DNA of 64,000 nucleotides from Myxococcales bacterium (lineage in GTDB: Bacteria > Myxococcota > Myxococcia > Myxococcales > Myxococcaceae): NCBI GenBank assembly GCA_030681895.1, contig JAUXRI010000012.1, positions 58,083 to 122,082 on the forward strand, given 5' to 3'. The notes under the pieces are model-generated. The model had not been told where the DNA came from. It was given only the letters and a program-made list of their open reading frames with translations, and did not search any database. The translations under genes were made by a program, and so were the position numbers. Below, in pieces: positions 1 to 9,382 of this stretch (its first letter is position 1; each line of letters starts with the position of its first letter).

Positions 1-2
1 AC

Positions 3-1058
3 CCCGAGCTGCACTTCCGCGTCGAGCTGGGTTCGCCCGAGGTTGATGGGTCGCTGAAGCTCAACGCGTTCGAGGTCGCGAGCCGGCTCTCGTTTTTCCT
101 GCAGGGCAGGGCGCCCGCCGACTGGTTGCTCGACGTCGCGGCGAGCGGCGCGCTGGGGACGACCGAGGGCGTCCGCACCGCGGCGACCCGCCTCGTGAGC
201 GAGCCAGCCGGGCGAGCGCGCGTCGAAGAGTTCCACGCGATGTGGCTCGGCTATCTCACGCTGCCGCACGACGCCGCGCTCAACCAACGGCTCGTCACCG
301 AGTCGACCGCGCTCGTTCGCCGCGTGGTGTTCGAGCAGCCGGGTGACTACCGCAGGCTCTTCCTCAGCACCGAGACGTACGTCGACCCCGCGCTCGCCAC
401 GCACTACGGGCTGCAGCAACCGGCTGGTGGTGCTGCGGGTTGGGTGCCGTACGGCTCGAGCGGGCGCAAAGGCATTCTCTCGCACGGCGCGTTGCTCTCG
501 AACGGCGTGAAGCAGTCCGACACCAGCCCGACGCTGCGTGGGTTGTGGATTCGCAATCGCCTGTTCTGCTCCGAGGTGCCGCCACCGCCGCCGAACGTGG
601 TCGCTGACGTGCCACCGCCCGCCCAGAATGGAGCCGTGTGCAAGAAGGCGCGTTACGCCGTTCACGACTCGGTGGCGAGCTGCGCGGCCTGTCACAACTC
701 GATGGACCCCATCGGCTTCGGGCTCGAGCAGTTCGACCGCACCGGCAAGTTCCGCTCGGTCGAGGTCGACCACCCCGAGTGTCAGATCGACGGCAAGGGA
801 GCGCTCGATGGTGTCGGCTCTTTCACCGGTCCAGGCGAGCTCGCGGACCTGATGATCACCACCGGCGCCGTCGAAGACTGCACCGTGAAGCAGCTCTTCC
901 GCTTCGTGAACGGCCGTCGCGAACGTGGCGAAGACGCGCCGCTCCTCGCGCTGCTCACCGAGAAGTTTCACGCCGGCGGCCGGCGCTTCGATTCACTGCT
1001 GGTCGACGTGGTGAGCCACGACACGTTCCTCAAACGACGCCTGGAGGCCACCCCGTGA
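3..1058 (+). CDS. DUF1592/DUF1588/DUF1585 protein, 5' truncated
   Basis: The C-terminal 351 residues of a planctomycete/myxobacterial-type protein whose start lies outside the window; the frame stays open to base 3. The first visible residues (ELHFRVELG, then VASRLSFFLQGRAPADWLL) resemble DUF1592. A DUF1588 segment follows (GILSHGALLSNGVK..SPTLRG) with a cytochrome-c-like motif C227-A-A-C230-H231, and a DUF1585 tail (FVNGRRERGEDAPLL..LVDVVSHDTFLKRR) ends it. The family is usually exported and its function is unknown; the CxxCH suggests covalent haem c. Its stop overlaps the GTG of the downstream DUF1552 gene, so the two are probably translated together. A second such pair lies at 57.5-60.9 kb. 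Confidence 0.9.
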   Translation, partial: PELHFRVELGSPEVDGSLKLNAFEVASRLSFFLQGRAPADWLLDVAASGALGTTEGVRTAATRLVSEPAGRARVEEFHAMWLGYLTLPHDAALNQRLVTESTALVRRVVFEQPGDYRRLFLSTETYVDPALATHYGLQQPAGGAAGWVPYGSSGRKGILSHGALLSNGVKQSDTSPTLRGLWIRNRLFCSEVPPPPPNVVADVPPPAQNGAVCKKARYAVHDSVASCAACHNSMDPIGFGLEQFDRTGKFRSVEVDHPECQIDGKGALDGVGSFTGPGELADLMITTGAVEDCTVKQLFRFVNGRRERGEDAPLLALLTEKFHAGGRRFDSLLVDVVSHDTFLKRRLEATP

Positions 1059-2521
1059 AGCGCGCTCCCCTGAGTCGTCGGTTCGTGTTGCGGGGCGCCG
1101 CAGGGGTGGGCATCGCGTTGCCCTTCCTCGAGGCGATGATGGGCAACGGAGCGCTCGCGCAGGCTGCGAGTCCGAAGCGCTACCTGTTGGGCTTCGCGGG
1201 GTGTTCGCTCGGTGGCTACGACGGCAACATCAACGACACCATCTTGCCTGACACGGTCGGCGCGGGCTTCGCGTTGAAGCCGGGCCTCGCGGCGCTCACT
1301 CCGGTGAAAGACCACGTCAGCCTCGTCACCGGCCTGCGAATTCCCACGGCCACCAACGGCGTCGTTCCCTCGGGTGGACGGCCGGTCGCGTTCCACGGCA
1401 ACTCGCACGCACCGCAGCTGAGCGGCATGCGCACGACCAATGGCAACTTCGGTGGACCGTCGACGGAGCACATCGCGGGCGAGCTGCTCGGCACCACGAC
1501 GTTTCCAGCGCTCGTCGTTCGGGTGCAGGTCTCGTCGTACGTCGGCGCGGCGTCGGCAGGCAGCGGAGAGGTCGTCTCGTACCGCCGCAACGGGACTTCG
1601 ATTCAAGCCGTGCCCGCGCGGTACAGCCCGCAGCAGCTCTTCCAGGCGCTCTTCAGCAACTTCTCACCCGGAGGCCTCACGCCTGCGCAGGCCGCCGAGC
1701 AGGAGTGGCAGCTGAAGAACCGCAAGAGCGTGCTCGACAGCGTGAAGGGCCGGTACGAGCGCCTGTCGCCGAAGCTCGGTGCTGCCGACAAGCGTCGCGT
1801 CGACGATCATCTGCAAGAGGTCCGTGAGCTCGAGCGCCGCGTCAGCGCGATTCCTCCGCCCGTCGCCGGCGTCTGCCAACGCCCGATGGATCCCGGCGCC
1901 GATCCGTCGGTCGGGGGTGGTCAGGCGACGCCCAACGGCAACATCACCTACTCGCAGAACCTCGGGTACAGCGGCGAGGAGCAGCGCGCCGTCGCGATGG
2001 TCGACCTCGTGCACATGGCCATCGCGTGCGACCTCACCCGCAGCGTGCTGTTCCAGTTCACCAACCCGCAGAGCTTCATGAACATGGCGCAGACGACGGG
2101 GCAGCGGTCTGACCTGCACGAGCTCTCGCACGGCAGCCACGGCAACAGCACCGACTCGAACACCACCGTCGCGTTGGGCCGCGGCATCAACTGGCACATG
2201 AAGCACTGGGCCTCGTTGCTCGGGAAGCTGCAGGCGACGCGCGAAGGTGGCGGCACGATTCTGGACAACACGGCTGCGGCGTTCACCTTCGAAGGTGGGC
2301 ACGGCTTCGACCCGGCGGATGGACGGATGATCAGCGCGCACAGCACCGAGAACATGGCGGTGGTGGTGGCGGGTGGCGCGGGAGGACTCCGCAAGGGCGT
2401 TCACCTTCGCGGCAACAACGGCCACCCGGCGAGCGTGTTGCTGAGCTGCCTGAAAGCGGTCGGCTCGACGCAGAGCGCGCTCGGAGAAATCAGCACCGAG
2501 ATCCCCGGCCTGCGCGCCTGA
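1055..2521 (+). CDS. DUF1552 domain protein with Tat signal
   Basis: A 488-residue member of DUF1552, the usual partner of DUF1592/1588 proteins. The GTG start is chosen because it overlaps the upstream stop (GTGA) and gives an N-terminus of LSRRFVLRGAAGVGIALPF, a twin-arginine signal followed by a hydrophobic stretch and an Ala-rich cleavage region (GALAQAA). The body has family features: an early HGNSHAPQLSG-like segment, a Lys/Arg-rich helix with DDHLQEVRELERRV, and a late segment GGTILDNTAAAFTFEGGHGFD. Tat export implies a folded, perhaps metal-containing periplasmic protein. The open frame extends far upstream, but that part is out-of-frame antisense-like sequence over the previous gene. 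Function unknown. Confidence 0.88.
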   Translation: MKRAPLSRRFVLRGAAGVGIALPFLEAMMGNGALAQAASPKRYLLGFAGCSLGGYDGNINDTILPDTVGAGFALKPGLAALTPVKDHVSLVTGLRIPTATNGVVPSGGRPVAFHGNSHAPQLSGMRTTNGNFGGPSTEHIAGELLGTTTFPALVVRVQVSSYVGAASAGSGEVVSYRRNGTSIQAVPARYSPQQLFQALFSNFSPGGLTPAQAAEQEWQLKNRKSVLDSVKGRYERLSPKLGAADKRRVDDHLQEVRELERRVSAIPPPVAGVCQRPMDPGADPSVGGGQATPNGNITYSQNLGYSGEEQRAVAMVDLVHMAIACDLTRSVLFQFTNPQSFMNMAQTTGQRSDLHELSHGSHGNSTDSNTTVALGRGINWHMKHWASLLGKLQATREGGGTILDNTAAAFTFEGGHGFDPADGRMISAHSTENMAVVVAGGAGGLRKGVHLRGNNGHPASVLLSCLKAVGSTQSALGEISTEIPGLRA

Positions 2522-2588
2522 GCGCCGGTCGAACGGACTGGAACGCGCTGCTTGATCATCTCTGCACAGCCGTTCAGTCTACGCGCCC

Positions 2589-5500
2589 ATGACAGCCCCC
2601 CAGCTGCCCATCGACTTCTCGGCCTCGGCGCAGGTGCCGGTGCACGACGCGCTCGCCCCGTTTCACCCCGTGGTGCGCGCGTGGTTTCAGCAGACCCTGG
2701 GTGAGCCGACCGAGCCGCAGATTCGGGGCTGGCCGCTCATTCGTGCGCATCGTGACGTGCTCATCGCGGCGCCGACGGGCTCAGGCAAGACGCTCACCGC
2801 GTTCCTCGCCTGCCTCGACGAGCTGTTCAAGCTCGCGGCCGACGGGAAGCTGACCGACCAGACGCACGTGCTGTACGTCTCTCCGCTCAAGGCGCTGGGC
2901 AACGACGTGCAGAAGAACCTGCTCGAGCCGCTCGCGCAGTTGAAGGAGCGCGCGAAGGAGGCCGGCGTCGAGCTGCCCGAGATTCGCGTGATGGTGCGCT
3001 CGGGTGACACGAGCCCTGCCGAGCGGGCGCAGATGGTCAAGAAGCCGCCGCACATTCTCATCACCACGCCCGAGTCGCTGTACCTCTACCTCACGGCCGA
3101 CAAGTCCCGCGCGACGCTGGCCTCGGTGCGCACGGTGGTGGTCGACGAGATTCACGCGCTCGCACGCGACAAGCGGGGCTCGCACTTCGCGCTCTCGATG
3201 GAGCGCCTCAAGTCGTTCATCACGAGGAAGGATCCAACGGCACGGCTCCAGTGCATCGGCTTGTCGGCGACGACGCGCCCGCTCGAGCGGCTCGCGCAGT
3301 TTCTCGTGGGCGGCTCCGAGGCGCCGTGTGAGCTCGTGCAGGTCGGTCACGTTCGGCCGTGGGAGCTGTCGCTCGAGACGCCGGAGGAAGAGCTCGGCGC
3401 GGTGCCGACGCACGAGATGTGGGGGCAGGTCTACGACCGGCTCGTCGCGCTGTCGGCGAGCCATCGCACGATGCTCATCTTCACCAATACGCGGCGCCTC
3501 TCGGAGCGGCTCGCGCACGACCTCGGTGAGCGCATGGGCCATGAACACGTGCGCGCGCACCACGGCTCGATGGCGAAGGAGCTGCGGCTGTCGGCGGAAG
3601 AGCTCCTCAAGTCCGGCAAGCTGAAGGTGATGGTGGCGACCGCCTCGCTCGAACTCGGCATCGACGTCGGCTCCATCGACCTGGTGGTGCAGCTCGGCAG
3701 CCCGCGAAACATCGCCGTGATGCTGCAGCGCCTGGGACGGTCCGGACATCACAAGTCGGCCATCTCGAAGGGCATTCTCTACGCGATGACGCGCGATGAG
3801 CTCGTCGAGAGCACGGCGCTCCTTCGTGCGATTCGTGAAGGTCAGCTCGACGCCGTGCGCTTGCCTGACGCGCCGCTCGACGTGCTCGCGCAGCAGGTGG
3901 TCGCAGAGATCGCCGCCGAGGAGTGGGACGAGCGCGCGCTCTACGAGGTCTTCCGCCGCGCGATGCCGTACCGCGCCTTGTCGATGGAGGACTACGAGAA
4001 GGTGCTGCACCTCGTGTCCGAAGGCGTGTCGACGAACCGCGGGCGCTCGCGCGTGCACGTGCACCGCGATCGCGTGAACGGAAAGCTCAAGCCCCGAAAA
4101 GGCGCGCGGCTGATGGCGTTGCAGAACGGCGGCGCGATTCCCGACCTGTTCAGTTACCCCGTCATCGTCGAGCCCGAAGAGAAGGTCGTCGGCACCGTGG
4201 ACGAAGACTTCGCCATCGATTCGAGGGCGGGTGATGTCTTCGTCCTCGGCAGCACCTCGTGGCGCGTACGGCGCATCTACGACGGCGCGGTGCGGGTCGA
4301 GAACGCGCACGGGCAGGCGCCGAACGTTCCTTTCTGGCGAGGTGAAGCGCCGGGCCGCACCGATGAGCTGTCGTTCGAGGTCGGCCGGCTGAGAGAAGAC
4401 GTGTTGAAGCGCGACGACGCGGCGGGCTGGCTCGAAGAGGAGCTGAAGGTGCCGGCGCACGCGGCTGAGTTGTTGGTGCGCTACCTGCGCGTCGCGAAGG
4501 CCGCGCTCACCGAGATGCCCTCGACGACGTGCCTCGTGGCCGAGCGGTTCTTCGACGAAGCCGGCGGCATGCAGCTCATCATTCACGCGCCGTTCGGAGC
4601 CCGCATCAATCGCGCGTGGGGCATGGCGCTGCGCAAGAGCTTCTGCCGCGCGTTCGACTTCGAACTGCAGGCGGCCGCGAGCGACGACGCGATTCTGTTG
4701 TCCCTGGGTGAGCAGCACAGCTTCCCGTTGATGGACATCTTCGACTTCGTGTCTCCGGGGAACGCCGAGAAGGTGCTGACGCAGGCGGTGCTCCAGGCGC
4801 CGGTGTTTGGAGCGCGGTTCCGTTGGGCGGCGGGCCGCGCGTTGACGCTGTCGCGACTGCAGAACGGGAAGCGGGTGCCGCCGCCGATTCAGCGCGCGCG
4901 CGCGGAAGATCTCATCGCGGCCGTGTTCCCCGAACAGATCGGCTGTCAGGACAACCATGGCGGCCAGGAACTCGAGCCGCCCGACCATCCCCTCGTCACC
5001 GAGACGATGAAGGACTGCCTGCGCGACTTCATGGACATCGACGGGCTCGTCACCGTGCTCAAGGGCATGCGTGAAGGGCGCATCATGAAGGTCGCCGTCG
5101 ACCTGCCGGAACCGAGCGTGCTCTCGCACCAGATGTTGAACTCGGCGCCGTACACGTTCCTCGATGACGCGCCGCTGGAAGAGCGCCGGGCCCGCGCGGT
5201 GTCGGTGCGCCGCACGTTGCCGTCGACCGACGAAGCCGCGTTCGGAGCCCTCGACCAGTCGGCGATCGATCAAGTCCGCGAAGACGCGAAGCCGGTGATT
5301 CGTGACGCGGAAGAGCTTCACGACGCGCTGCTGCAGTTGGGTGTGATGCCTGACGATCAGCACGACGTCGTCGCGTGGAATGAGACGCTCGAGGCGGGCC
5401 TGGTGTCGCTCGCGACGGAGCGCAGGGCAGGGGTCTTTGAGTTCCAGGGCCGGCGCTTTCTCTTCGCCGCCGAGCGGGTTCCCCTCGTGCAGGCCTTGTT

Positions 5501-6920
5501 CCCCGAGGCGCAGTTGCCGCTCGCGCCATTGCCGGGAGACGCGCCGGTCGATCGTGAGAACGCAGCTCGGCAGATCGTCCGTGGATGGATGGAGGTGCTC
5601 GGCCCTTCCACGCCCACCGAGGTGATGGAGCGTCTCGCGCTCGGTCGCTACGACGTCGAAGGTTCGCTCACCCGCATCGAAGCGCAGGGCCAGGTGCTGC
5701 GCGGTTCGTTCAGGCCAGGTCGCGCGCCCGAGGCCGAGGTCGAGTGGTGCGATCGCCGGCTGCTCCAGCGCATTCATCGCCTCACGGTGGGCCGGCTGCG
5801 TCGCGACATCGAGCCGCTCTCGCAGCAGGACTTCATGCGCTTCCTGTTCCGCTGGCAGCAGGTCGGTCCGCACGCGACGGCGCGAGGTCCACGTGGGCTC
5901 GTCACCGTGGTCGGCCGCCTCGAAGGCCTCGAGCTGCCTGCCGCTGCGTGGGAGAAAGACGTCTTCCCCTCGCGCATGAAGCAATACGTGCCGGAGTGGC
6001 TCGACCAGGCGTGCTTCGGGGGCGAAGTGGCGTGGGGACGGCTGACGTTGCGGGAGCCGAAGCCCGTGGGCCCGCGTCGTGGAGATCTCTCGGGGCTCAT
6101 CGGGAACGAGCTCGTCCAGGCGACGAAGCGGCCTGCCCTGACGCGCGCAGCGTCGCTCACCTTCGTGCACCGTCAGCACCTCGACTGGCTGTTGAGCGCA
6201 GCGCGGCCCGATGAGGTGCGGCTCTCCGATGGGCCAAAACCGTGGCCCGAGGACTTGTCGCCTGCCGCGCGTGATGTGCTCACCGTGATGGAGCGCCGAG
6301 GCGCCTCGTTCTTCGCCGAGCTGCACGCCGGAACACGCCGCCTGCCGAATGAGGTCGAAGACGCGCTGTGGGAATTGCTCGCGCGTGGACTCATCAGCGC
6401 CGACGCCGTGCAGAACCTTCGCGTGCTCCAGTCGCCGAAGCTGAAACGTCTGCAGCGTGCGCAGCGCCGTGGCGGCCCCGGCCGGTGGACGTTGTTGTCC
6501 GTGCTCGAACGCCCGGAGCCTGACGAGGTGACCGAGCGCCTCGCGATGTTGTTCCTTCGACGGTGGGGCATCGTCTTCCGCGACCTCGTGGTGCGGGAGC
6601 CGCTGTGTCCTCCGTGGCGAGAGCTGCTCACCGTCTACCGTCGCCTCGAGACCCGCGGTGAGCTGCGCGGCGGCCGCTTCCTTCACGGCTTCGCTGGCGA
6701 GCAGTTCGCGTTGCCCGAAGCCGTCGACCTGGCGCGCTCCACGCGGCGGCTGCCGAAGACCGGCGAGGCCATCACCGTCTCGGCGGTCGATCCCCTCAAC
6801 CTGACGGGCGTGGTGACGGCAGGTCCGCGCGTGCCTGCGGTGCTCGGCTCGGTCGTGCGCTACGTCGACGGCGTGCCTGAGGTCTCGGTGCCCGCCGCAG
6901 TCGAAGGGCTCCCTTCGTGA
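2589..6920 (+). CDS. lhr: Lhr-type large ATP-dependent helicase
   Basis: A 1443-residue superfamily 2 DNA/RNA helicase, close to the usual length of Lhr (about 1500). Walker A is APTGSGKT at residues 61-68, motif II is DEIH near 186, and motif VI is QRLGRSGHH near 380. The region after about 430 carries the winged-helix and beta-barrel modules of the Lhr core, and the long C-terminal half matches the Lhr-CTD in size. Lhr translocates 3' to 5' and unwinds RNA:DNA hybrids; in mycobacteria it belongs to a mutagenic repair response. It stands alone here, without the metallophosphoesterase often next to lhr. A 7-bp inverted repeat follows the stop. The 1301-codon open frame antisense to it is a codon-bias shadow. 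Confidence 0.93.
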   Translation: MTAPQLPIDFSASAQVPVHDALAPFHPVVRAWFQQTLGEPTEPQIRGWPLIRAHRDVLIAAPTGSGKTLTAFLACLDELFKLAADGKLTDQTHVLYVSPLKALGNDVQKNLLEPLAQLKERAKEAGVELPEIRVMVRSGDTSPAERAQMVKKPPHILITTPESLYLYLTADKSRATLASVRTVVVDEIHALARDKRGSHFALSMERLKSFITRKDPTARLQCIGLSATTRPLERLAQFLVGGSEAPCELVQVGHVRPWELSLETPEEELGAVPTHEMWGQVYDRLVALSASHRTMLIFTNTRRLSERLAHDLGERMGHEHVRAHHGSMAKELRLSAEELLKSGKLKVMVATASLELGIDVGSIDLVVQLGSPRNIAVMLQRLGRSGHHKSAISKGILYAMTRDELVESTALLRAIREGQLDAVRLPDAPLDVLAQQVVAEIAAEEWDERALYEVFRRAMPYRALSMEDYEKVLHLVSEGVSTNRGRSRVHVHRDRVNGKLKPRKGARLMALQNGGAIPDLFSYPVIVEPEEKVVGTVDEDFAIDSRAGDVFVLGSTSWRVRRIYDGAVRVENAHGQAPNVPFWRGEAPGRTDELSFEVGRLREDVLKRDDAAGWLEEELKVPAHAAELLVRYLRVAKAALTEMPSTTCLVAERFFDEAGGMQLIIHAPFGARINRAWGMALRKSFCRAFDFELQAAASDDAILLSLGEQHSFPLMDIFDFVSPGNAEKVLTQAVLQAPVFGARFRWAAGRALTLSRLQNGKRVPPPIQRARAEDLIAAVFPEQIGCQDNHGGQELEPPDHPLVTETMKDCLRDFMDIDGLVTVLKGMREGRIMKVAVDLPEPSVLSHQMLNSAPYTFLDDAPLEERRARAVSVRRTLPSTDEAAFGALDQSAIDQVREDAKPVIRDAEELHDALLQLGVMPDDQHDVVAWNETLEAGLVSLATERRAGVFEFQGRRFLFAAERVPLVQALFPEAQLPLAPLPGDAPVDRENAARQIVRGWMEVLGPSTPTEVMERLALGRYDVEGSLTRIEAQGQVLRGSFRPGRAPEAEVEWCDRRLLQRIHRLTVGRLRRDIEPLSQQDFMRFLFRWQQVGPHATARGPRGLVTVVGRLEGLELPAAAWEKDVFPSRMKQYVPEWLDQACFGGEVAWGRLTLREPKPVGPRRGDLSGLIGNELVQATKRPALTRAASLTFVHRQHLDWLLSAARPDEVRLSDGPKPWPEDLSPAARDVLTVMERRGASFFAELHAGTRRLPNEVEDALWELLARGLISADAVQNLRVLQSPKLKRLQRAQRRGGPGRWTLLSVLERPEPDEVTERLAMLFLRRWGIVFRDLVVREPLCPPWRELLTVYRRLETRGELRGGRFLHGFAGEQFALPEAVDLARSTRRLPKTGEAITVSAVDPLNLTGVVTAGPRVPAVLGSVVRYVDGVPEVSVPAAVEGLPS

Positions 6921-6931
6921 GCGTGTGGTCT

Positions 6932-6953
6932 GTCCTCGAAGACAGCCGAGGAC
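6932..6953 (+). terminator. Possible terminator hairpin after lhr
   Basis: A perfect 7-bp inverted repeat (GTCCTCG...CGAGGAC, 8-nt loop) begins 11 bases after the lhr stop. There is no T-run after it, so it is only a candidate terminator or RNA-processing structure. Confidence 0.35.
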
Positions 6954-7053
6954 CTCTCAGATGCGTCGGTCGCCCGCGCCGCGCTCGTTCGGCTCGCCGT
7001 GAGGTTGAGTTCGCCGGCGCAGTGGTGGACGTGTCGGCGAGAAGGGAAGGGCA

Positions 7054-8172
7054 ATGAAGGTGCTCGCGCAATTGACCGGCGGCGGACCGAACACCGGGCT
7101 CGCCATCGGCTCCCGAATGCTCTCGCTCACACGTCTGGCGGCCACGGCGCGGGAATCGCTGGCGAGGTTGCCTCACACCATTCTCATCGAGGTCGAGCTC
7201 GACGGCCACGACGTGCTGGCGCTGGGCGACGTGAAGCCGCACCCACGCAACGCTGCGTTGCGCGCCGTCGGCGATGGCCGCCCGCACGATGCCCTCGAGG
7301 CCATCGCGTCGCTCGGAGCCCTCGTCGAAGACGACCTCGAGCTGCGCGTGGCCGAGGTAGCGGCGCTGTCCGTCGCGCGACGGCTCGATGATGCGGTCGC
7401 GGCGTTCGAGCGACTCGCGGACAAGCCGACCCTCGACGCGAAGACGCTCGAGGCTGCATTCCGGGCCCTCGCCGTCGACGCGTCGTTGACCGCTCGTTGC
7501 GCTGACGCCTTCTTGAAGGGGCTGGAGCGCGTGAGCTCCGAGGGGCCGGTGTTGAGTCACGCGCTGCGCCTCGTGGACGTCGTCCGTTGGCCGCCGTCGA
7601 TCGTCGAGCGCGCGCTCCGCGAAGTGTTGTCGACCCCGAAGCTGAGCCTGAACGACGTCACCGAGCTCGAGCCATGGCTGGTGGCGCTCGCGAGCCGTGA
7701 CCCTGCGTCAGCGGTGACGTGGCGGGCGACCGTCGACGCAAGACGAACGACGCTGGCGGCCGACGACGCGCGACGACAGGCACGGGTGCTGGCCTCGCGG
7801 CCCGACTTTGCCGAGCTCGAGGCGACGTTCGGCGTCACGCTGCCGCCTGCGCTGCGGGCCGCCTGGCACGACGCGTACGCAGGAGGCCCGACGGCGCTCG
7901 ACTTCATCCTCGTGAAGAAAGGCAAGCTCGACGAACTCTCGAAGCTCGCGAAGACGCTCTCGAGTGCCATGAGAGCGGTGCTGGCGCGAACGCCGGCCCA
8001 GCTGTTGCCGTTCGCGCATGCCTTCGATGACCGCTTCTTCGTGCTCGACCTCGCCGAGCCGAGCGCCGGTGACTTTTCCGTGCTCGTCGCCTCTCGTCAC
8101 CGCGGCGATGACCTGGGTGATGGCTTCCCGTCGAGCGCAGCCTGGTTGGCCTCGCAGCGCAGCAAGCCGTAG
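7054..8172 (+). CDS. Unknown protein with SUKH (SMI1/KNR4)-like C-terminus
   Basis: A 372-residue soluble protein without signal peptide, with a purine-rich ribosome site (GAAGGGAAGGGC) before the ATG. The first 240 residues are an Ala/Leu/Arg-rich helical region I do not recognise, including a possible TPR-like stretch (residues about 85-160). From about residue 250 the pattern DFAELEATFGVTLPPALRAAW resembles the start of SUKH domains (E-x-x-hG-x-x-LP). The later segment LLPFAHAFDDRFFVLDL fits the middle of that fold. SUKH proteins are often immunity proteins of contact-dependent toxin systems, but no toxin gene is next to it. Function is unassigned and the domain call is moderate. Confidence 0.6.
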   Translation: MKVLAQLTGGGPNTGLAIGSRMLSLTRLAATARESLARLPHTILIEVELDGHDVLALGDVKPHPRNAALRAVGDGRPHDALEAIASLGALVEDDLELRVAEVAALSVARRLDDAVAAFERLADKPTLDAKTLEAAFRALAVDASLTARCADAFLKGLERVSSEGPVLSHALRLVDVVRWPPSIVERALREVLSTPKLSLNDVTELEPWLVALASRDPASAVTWRATVDARRTTLAADDARRQARVLASRPDFAELEATFGVTLPPALRAAWHDAYAGGPTALDFILVKKGKLDELSKLAKTLSSAMRAVLARTPAQLLPFAHAFDDRFFVLDLAEPSAGDFSVLVASRHRGDDLGDGFPSSAAWLASQRSKP

Positions 8173-8175
8173 TCG

Positions 8176-8670
8176 TCAGGCCTTCACTTCACGCACTGCG
8201 CCGGTCTTCACGTCGTACACGAAGCCACGCACGGGAATGTCCTGCCGCACCAGCGACGAGGCCCGATAGGCACGAAGGTCTGCGCGCACCGACTCATCGA
8301 GATCGTTGAACGGAAGGAACGCGATGTGATCGGCGTCGACCTTCTTGTTCTTCTTGAGCTGTTCGCGAATCGACGCGTCGGTGAACGTCAGCATGCCGCA
8401 GTCGGTGTGGTGCACGAACGCGACCTCTTCGGTGCCGAGCAGCGTCTGGCTGATGGCGAGGCTGCGCAGGGCGTCGGCGAAGCGGCCTCCAGCATTGCGG
8501 ATGACGTGTGCGTCGCCTTCCTTCAGGCCCAGCGCCTTCGCCGGATCGATGCGCGCGTCCATGCAGACGACGAGCGCGACCTTGCGAGCAGGAGGGAGCG
8601 GGAGCGCGCCGTGCTGGAAGGCGTTGGCGTACGAGGCGTTCGAGGTGACGAGTTCATCGATGACGGACAT
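8176..8670 (-). CDS. Beta-carbonic anhydrase
   Basis: A 164-residue beta-class carbonic anhydrase, interconverting CO2 and bicarbonate in the cytosol. Zinc ligands and catalytic dyad are visible: Cys-x-Asp-x-Arg in VVCMDARIDP (about residues 35-44), and the His/Cys pair in FVHHTDCGMLTF (about 85-96). The short length and IRNAGGR motif match the compact beta-CA subgroup of actinobacteria and myxobacteria. It is convergent with the SUKH-like gene (3-base gap) and divergent from the thioredoxin-like lipoprotein, sharing a 100-bp promoter region. An AAAGG ribosome site precedes the ATG. Confidence 0.92.
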   Translation of the reverse strand: MSVIDELVTSNASYANAFQHGALPLPPARKVALVVCMDARIDPAKALGLKEGDAHVIRNAGGRFADALRSLAISQTLLGTEEVAFVHHTDCGMLTFTDASIREQLKKNKKVDADHIAFLPFNDLDESVRADLRAYRASSLVRQDIPVRGFVYDVKTGAVREVKA

Positions 8671-8770
8671 GGGACCTTTCGGGGGTTGTGGACGCGAGTC
8701 CGCTATAACGGACGGCCTGAAAGTCTGTCAACTCGTTCGCGGTCACGCCGGCTGGTACAGCCCACTCACG

Positions 8771-9382
8771 ATGCGTGTCTTCGTCTTCCTCTGTCTCTGT
8801 GCCTGCGCGACGACCCCGGCGCACGGCACGTGGAGCGATCGAACCCTCGCGGCCTCGAACGACGGCGTGCTCTGCGACCACCGCGTGCCCGAGCGCGCGT
8901 GCGTGAAGCACCACCCTGGCCTCGAGGGAGAGTTCAAGCGGGTCGGCGACTGGTGCGGTGAACACGGGGTCCCCGAGTCGCAGTGTCTGCTCTGTCACCC
9001 CGACCTGACGTTCCAACCGCTCCCGGTGTTGCCGGCGAGCGCCGACGTACGGTGGCTCGCTGGAACGGGTGACGCGATTGGCCCGCTCGAGACGCACGCC
9101 GTGCCGGGCAAGGTCACCGTCGTCGACTTCTACGCAGACTGGTGCGCGCCATGCCGCAAGGTCGACGCGTTCATGTTCGAGCTGGTCAGCCGCCGTTCAG
9201 ACCTCGCGCTGCGCAAGGCGAACGTCGGCTCGTGGGAAACGCCGCTGGCCCGCGAACATCTGCGTGACGTGCCCACGCTCCCGTCGGTCGTCGTCTTCTC
9301 TGCGAAGGGGAAGCTGGTGAAGCGCGTGAACGGTCTCGACCTGCCCGCGCTCCAGGCCGCCATCGACGAGGCGTGGCGATGA
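8771..9382 (+). CDS. Thioredoxin-like lipoprotein with two Cys/His motifs
   Basis: A 203-residue exported protein. The ATG at 8771 is chosen because it gives a short hydrophobic N-terminus ending in L-C-A-C, a plausible lipobox; the open frame upstream lies over the divergent promoter region. Two related segments follow: LCDHRVPERACVKHHP and WCGEHGVPESQCLLCHPDL. The latter type is found in periplasmic metal-efflux adaptors and looks metal-binding. The second half is a thioredoxin domain with the active site DWCAPCRK and a cis-Pro region (VPTLPSVVVF). Its stop overlaps the ATG of the next gene (ATGA), so it is translationally coupled to the candidate selenoprotein; the two probably act together in envelope thiol or metal chemistry. 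Confidence 0.85.
   Translation: MRVFVFLCLCACATTPAHGTWSDRTLAASNDGVLCDHRVPERACVKHHPGLEGEFKRVGDWCGEHGVPESQCLLCHPDLTFQPLPVLPASADVRWLAGTGDAIGPLETHAVPGKVTVVDFYADWCAPCRKVDAFMFELVSRRSDLALRKANVGSWETPLAREHLRDVPTLPSVVVFSAKGKLVKRVNGLDLPALQAAIDEAWR

Noticed and set aside
638..1054. N-terminal extension of the DUF1552 gene to 638
   Set aside because: The extension overlaps the DUF1588/1585 coding region out of frame, while the GTG at 1055 gives a Tat signal and a GTGA overlap.
2781..6686. 1301-codon open frame antisense to lhr
   Set aside because: Arg/His/Leu-rich translation with no motif, exactly opposite a well-supported helicase. High third-position GC creates such shadows in this genome.
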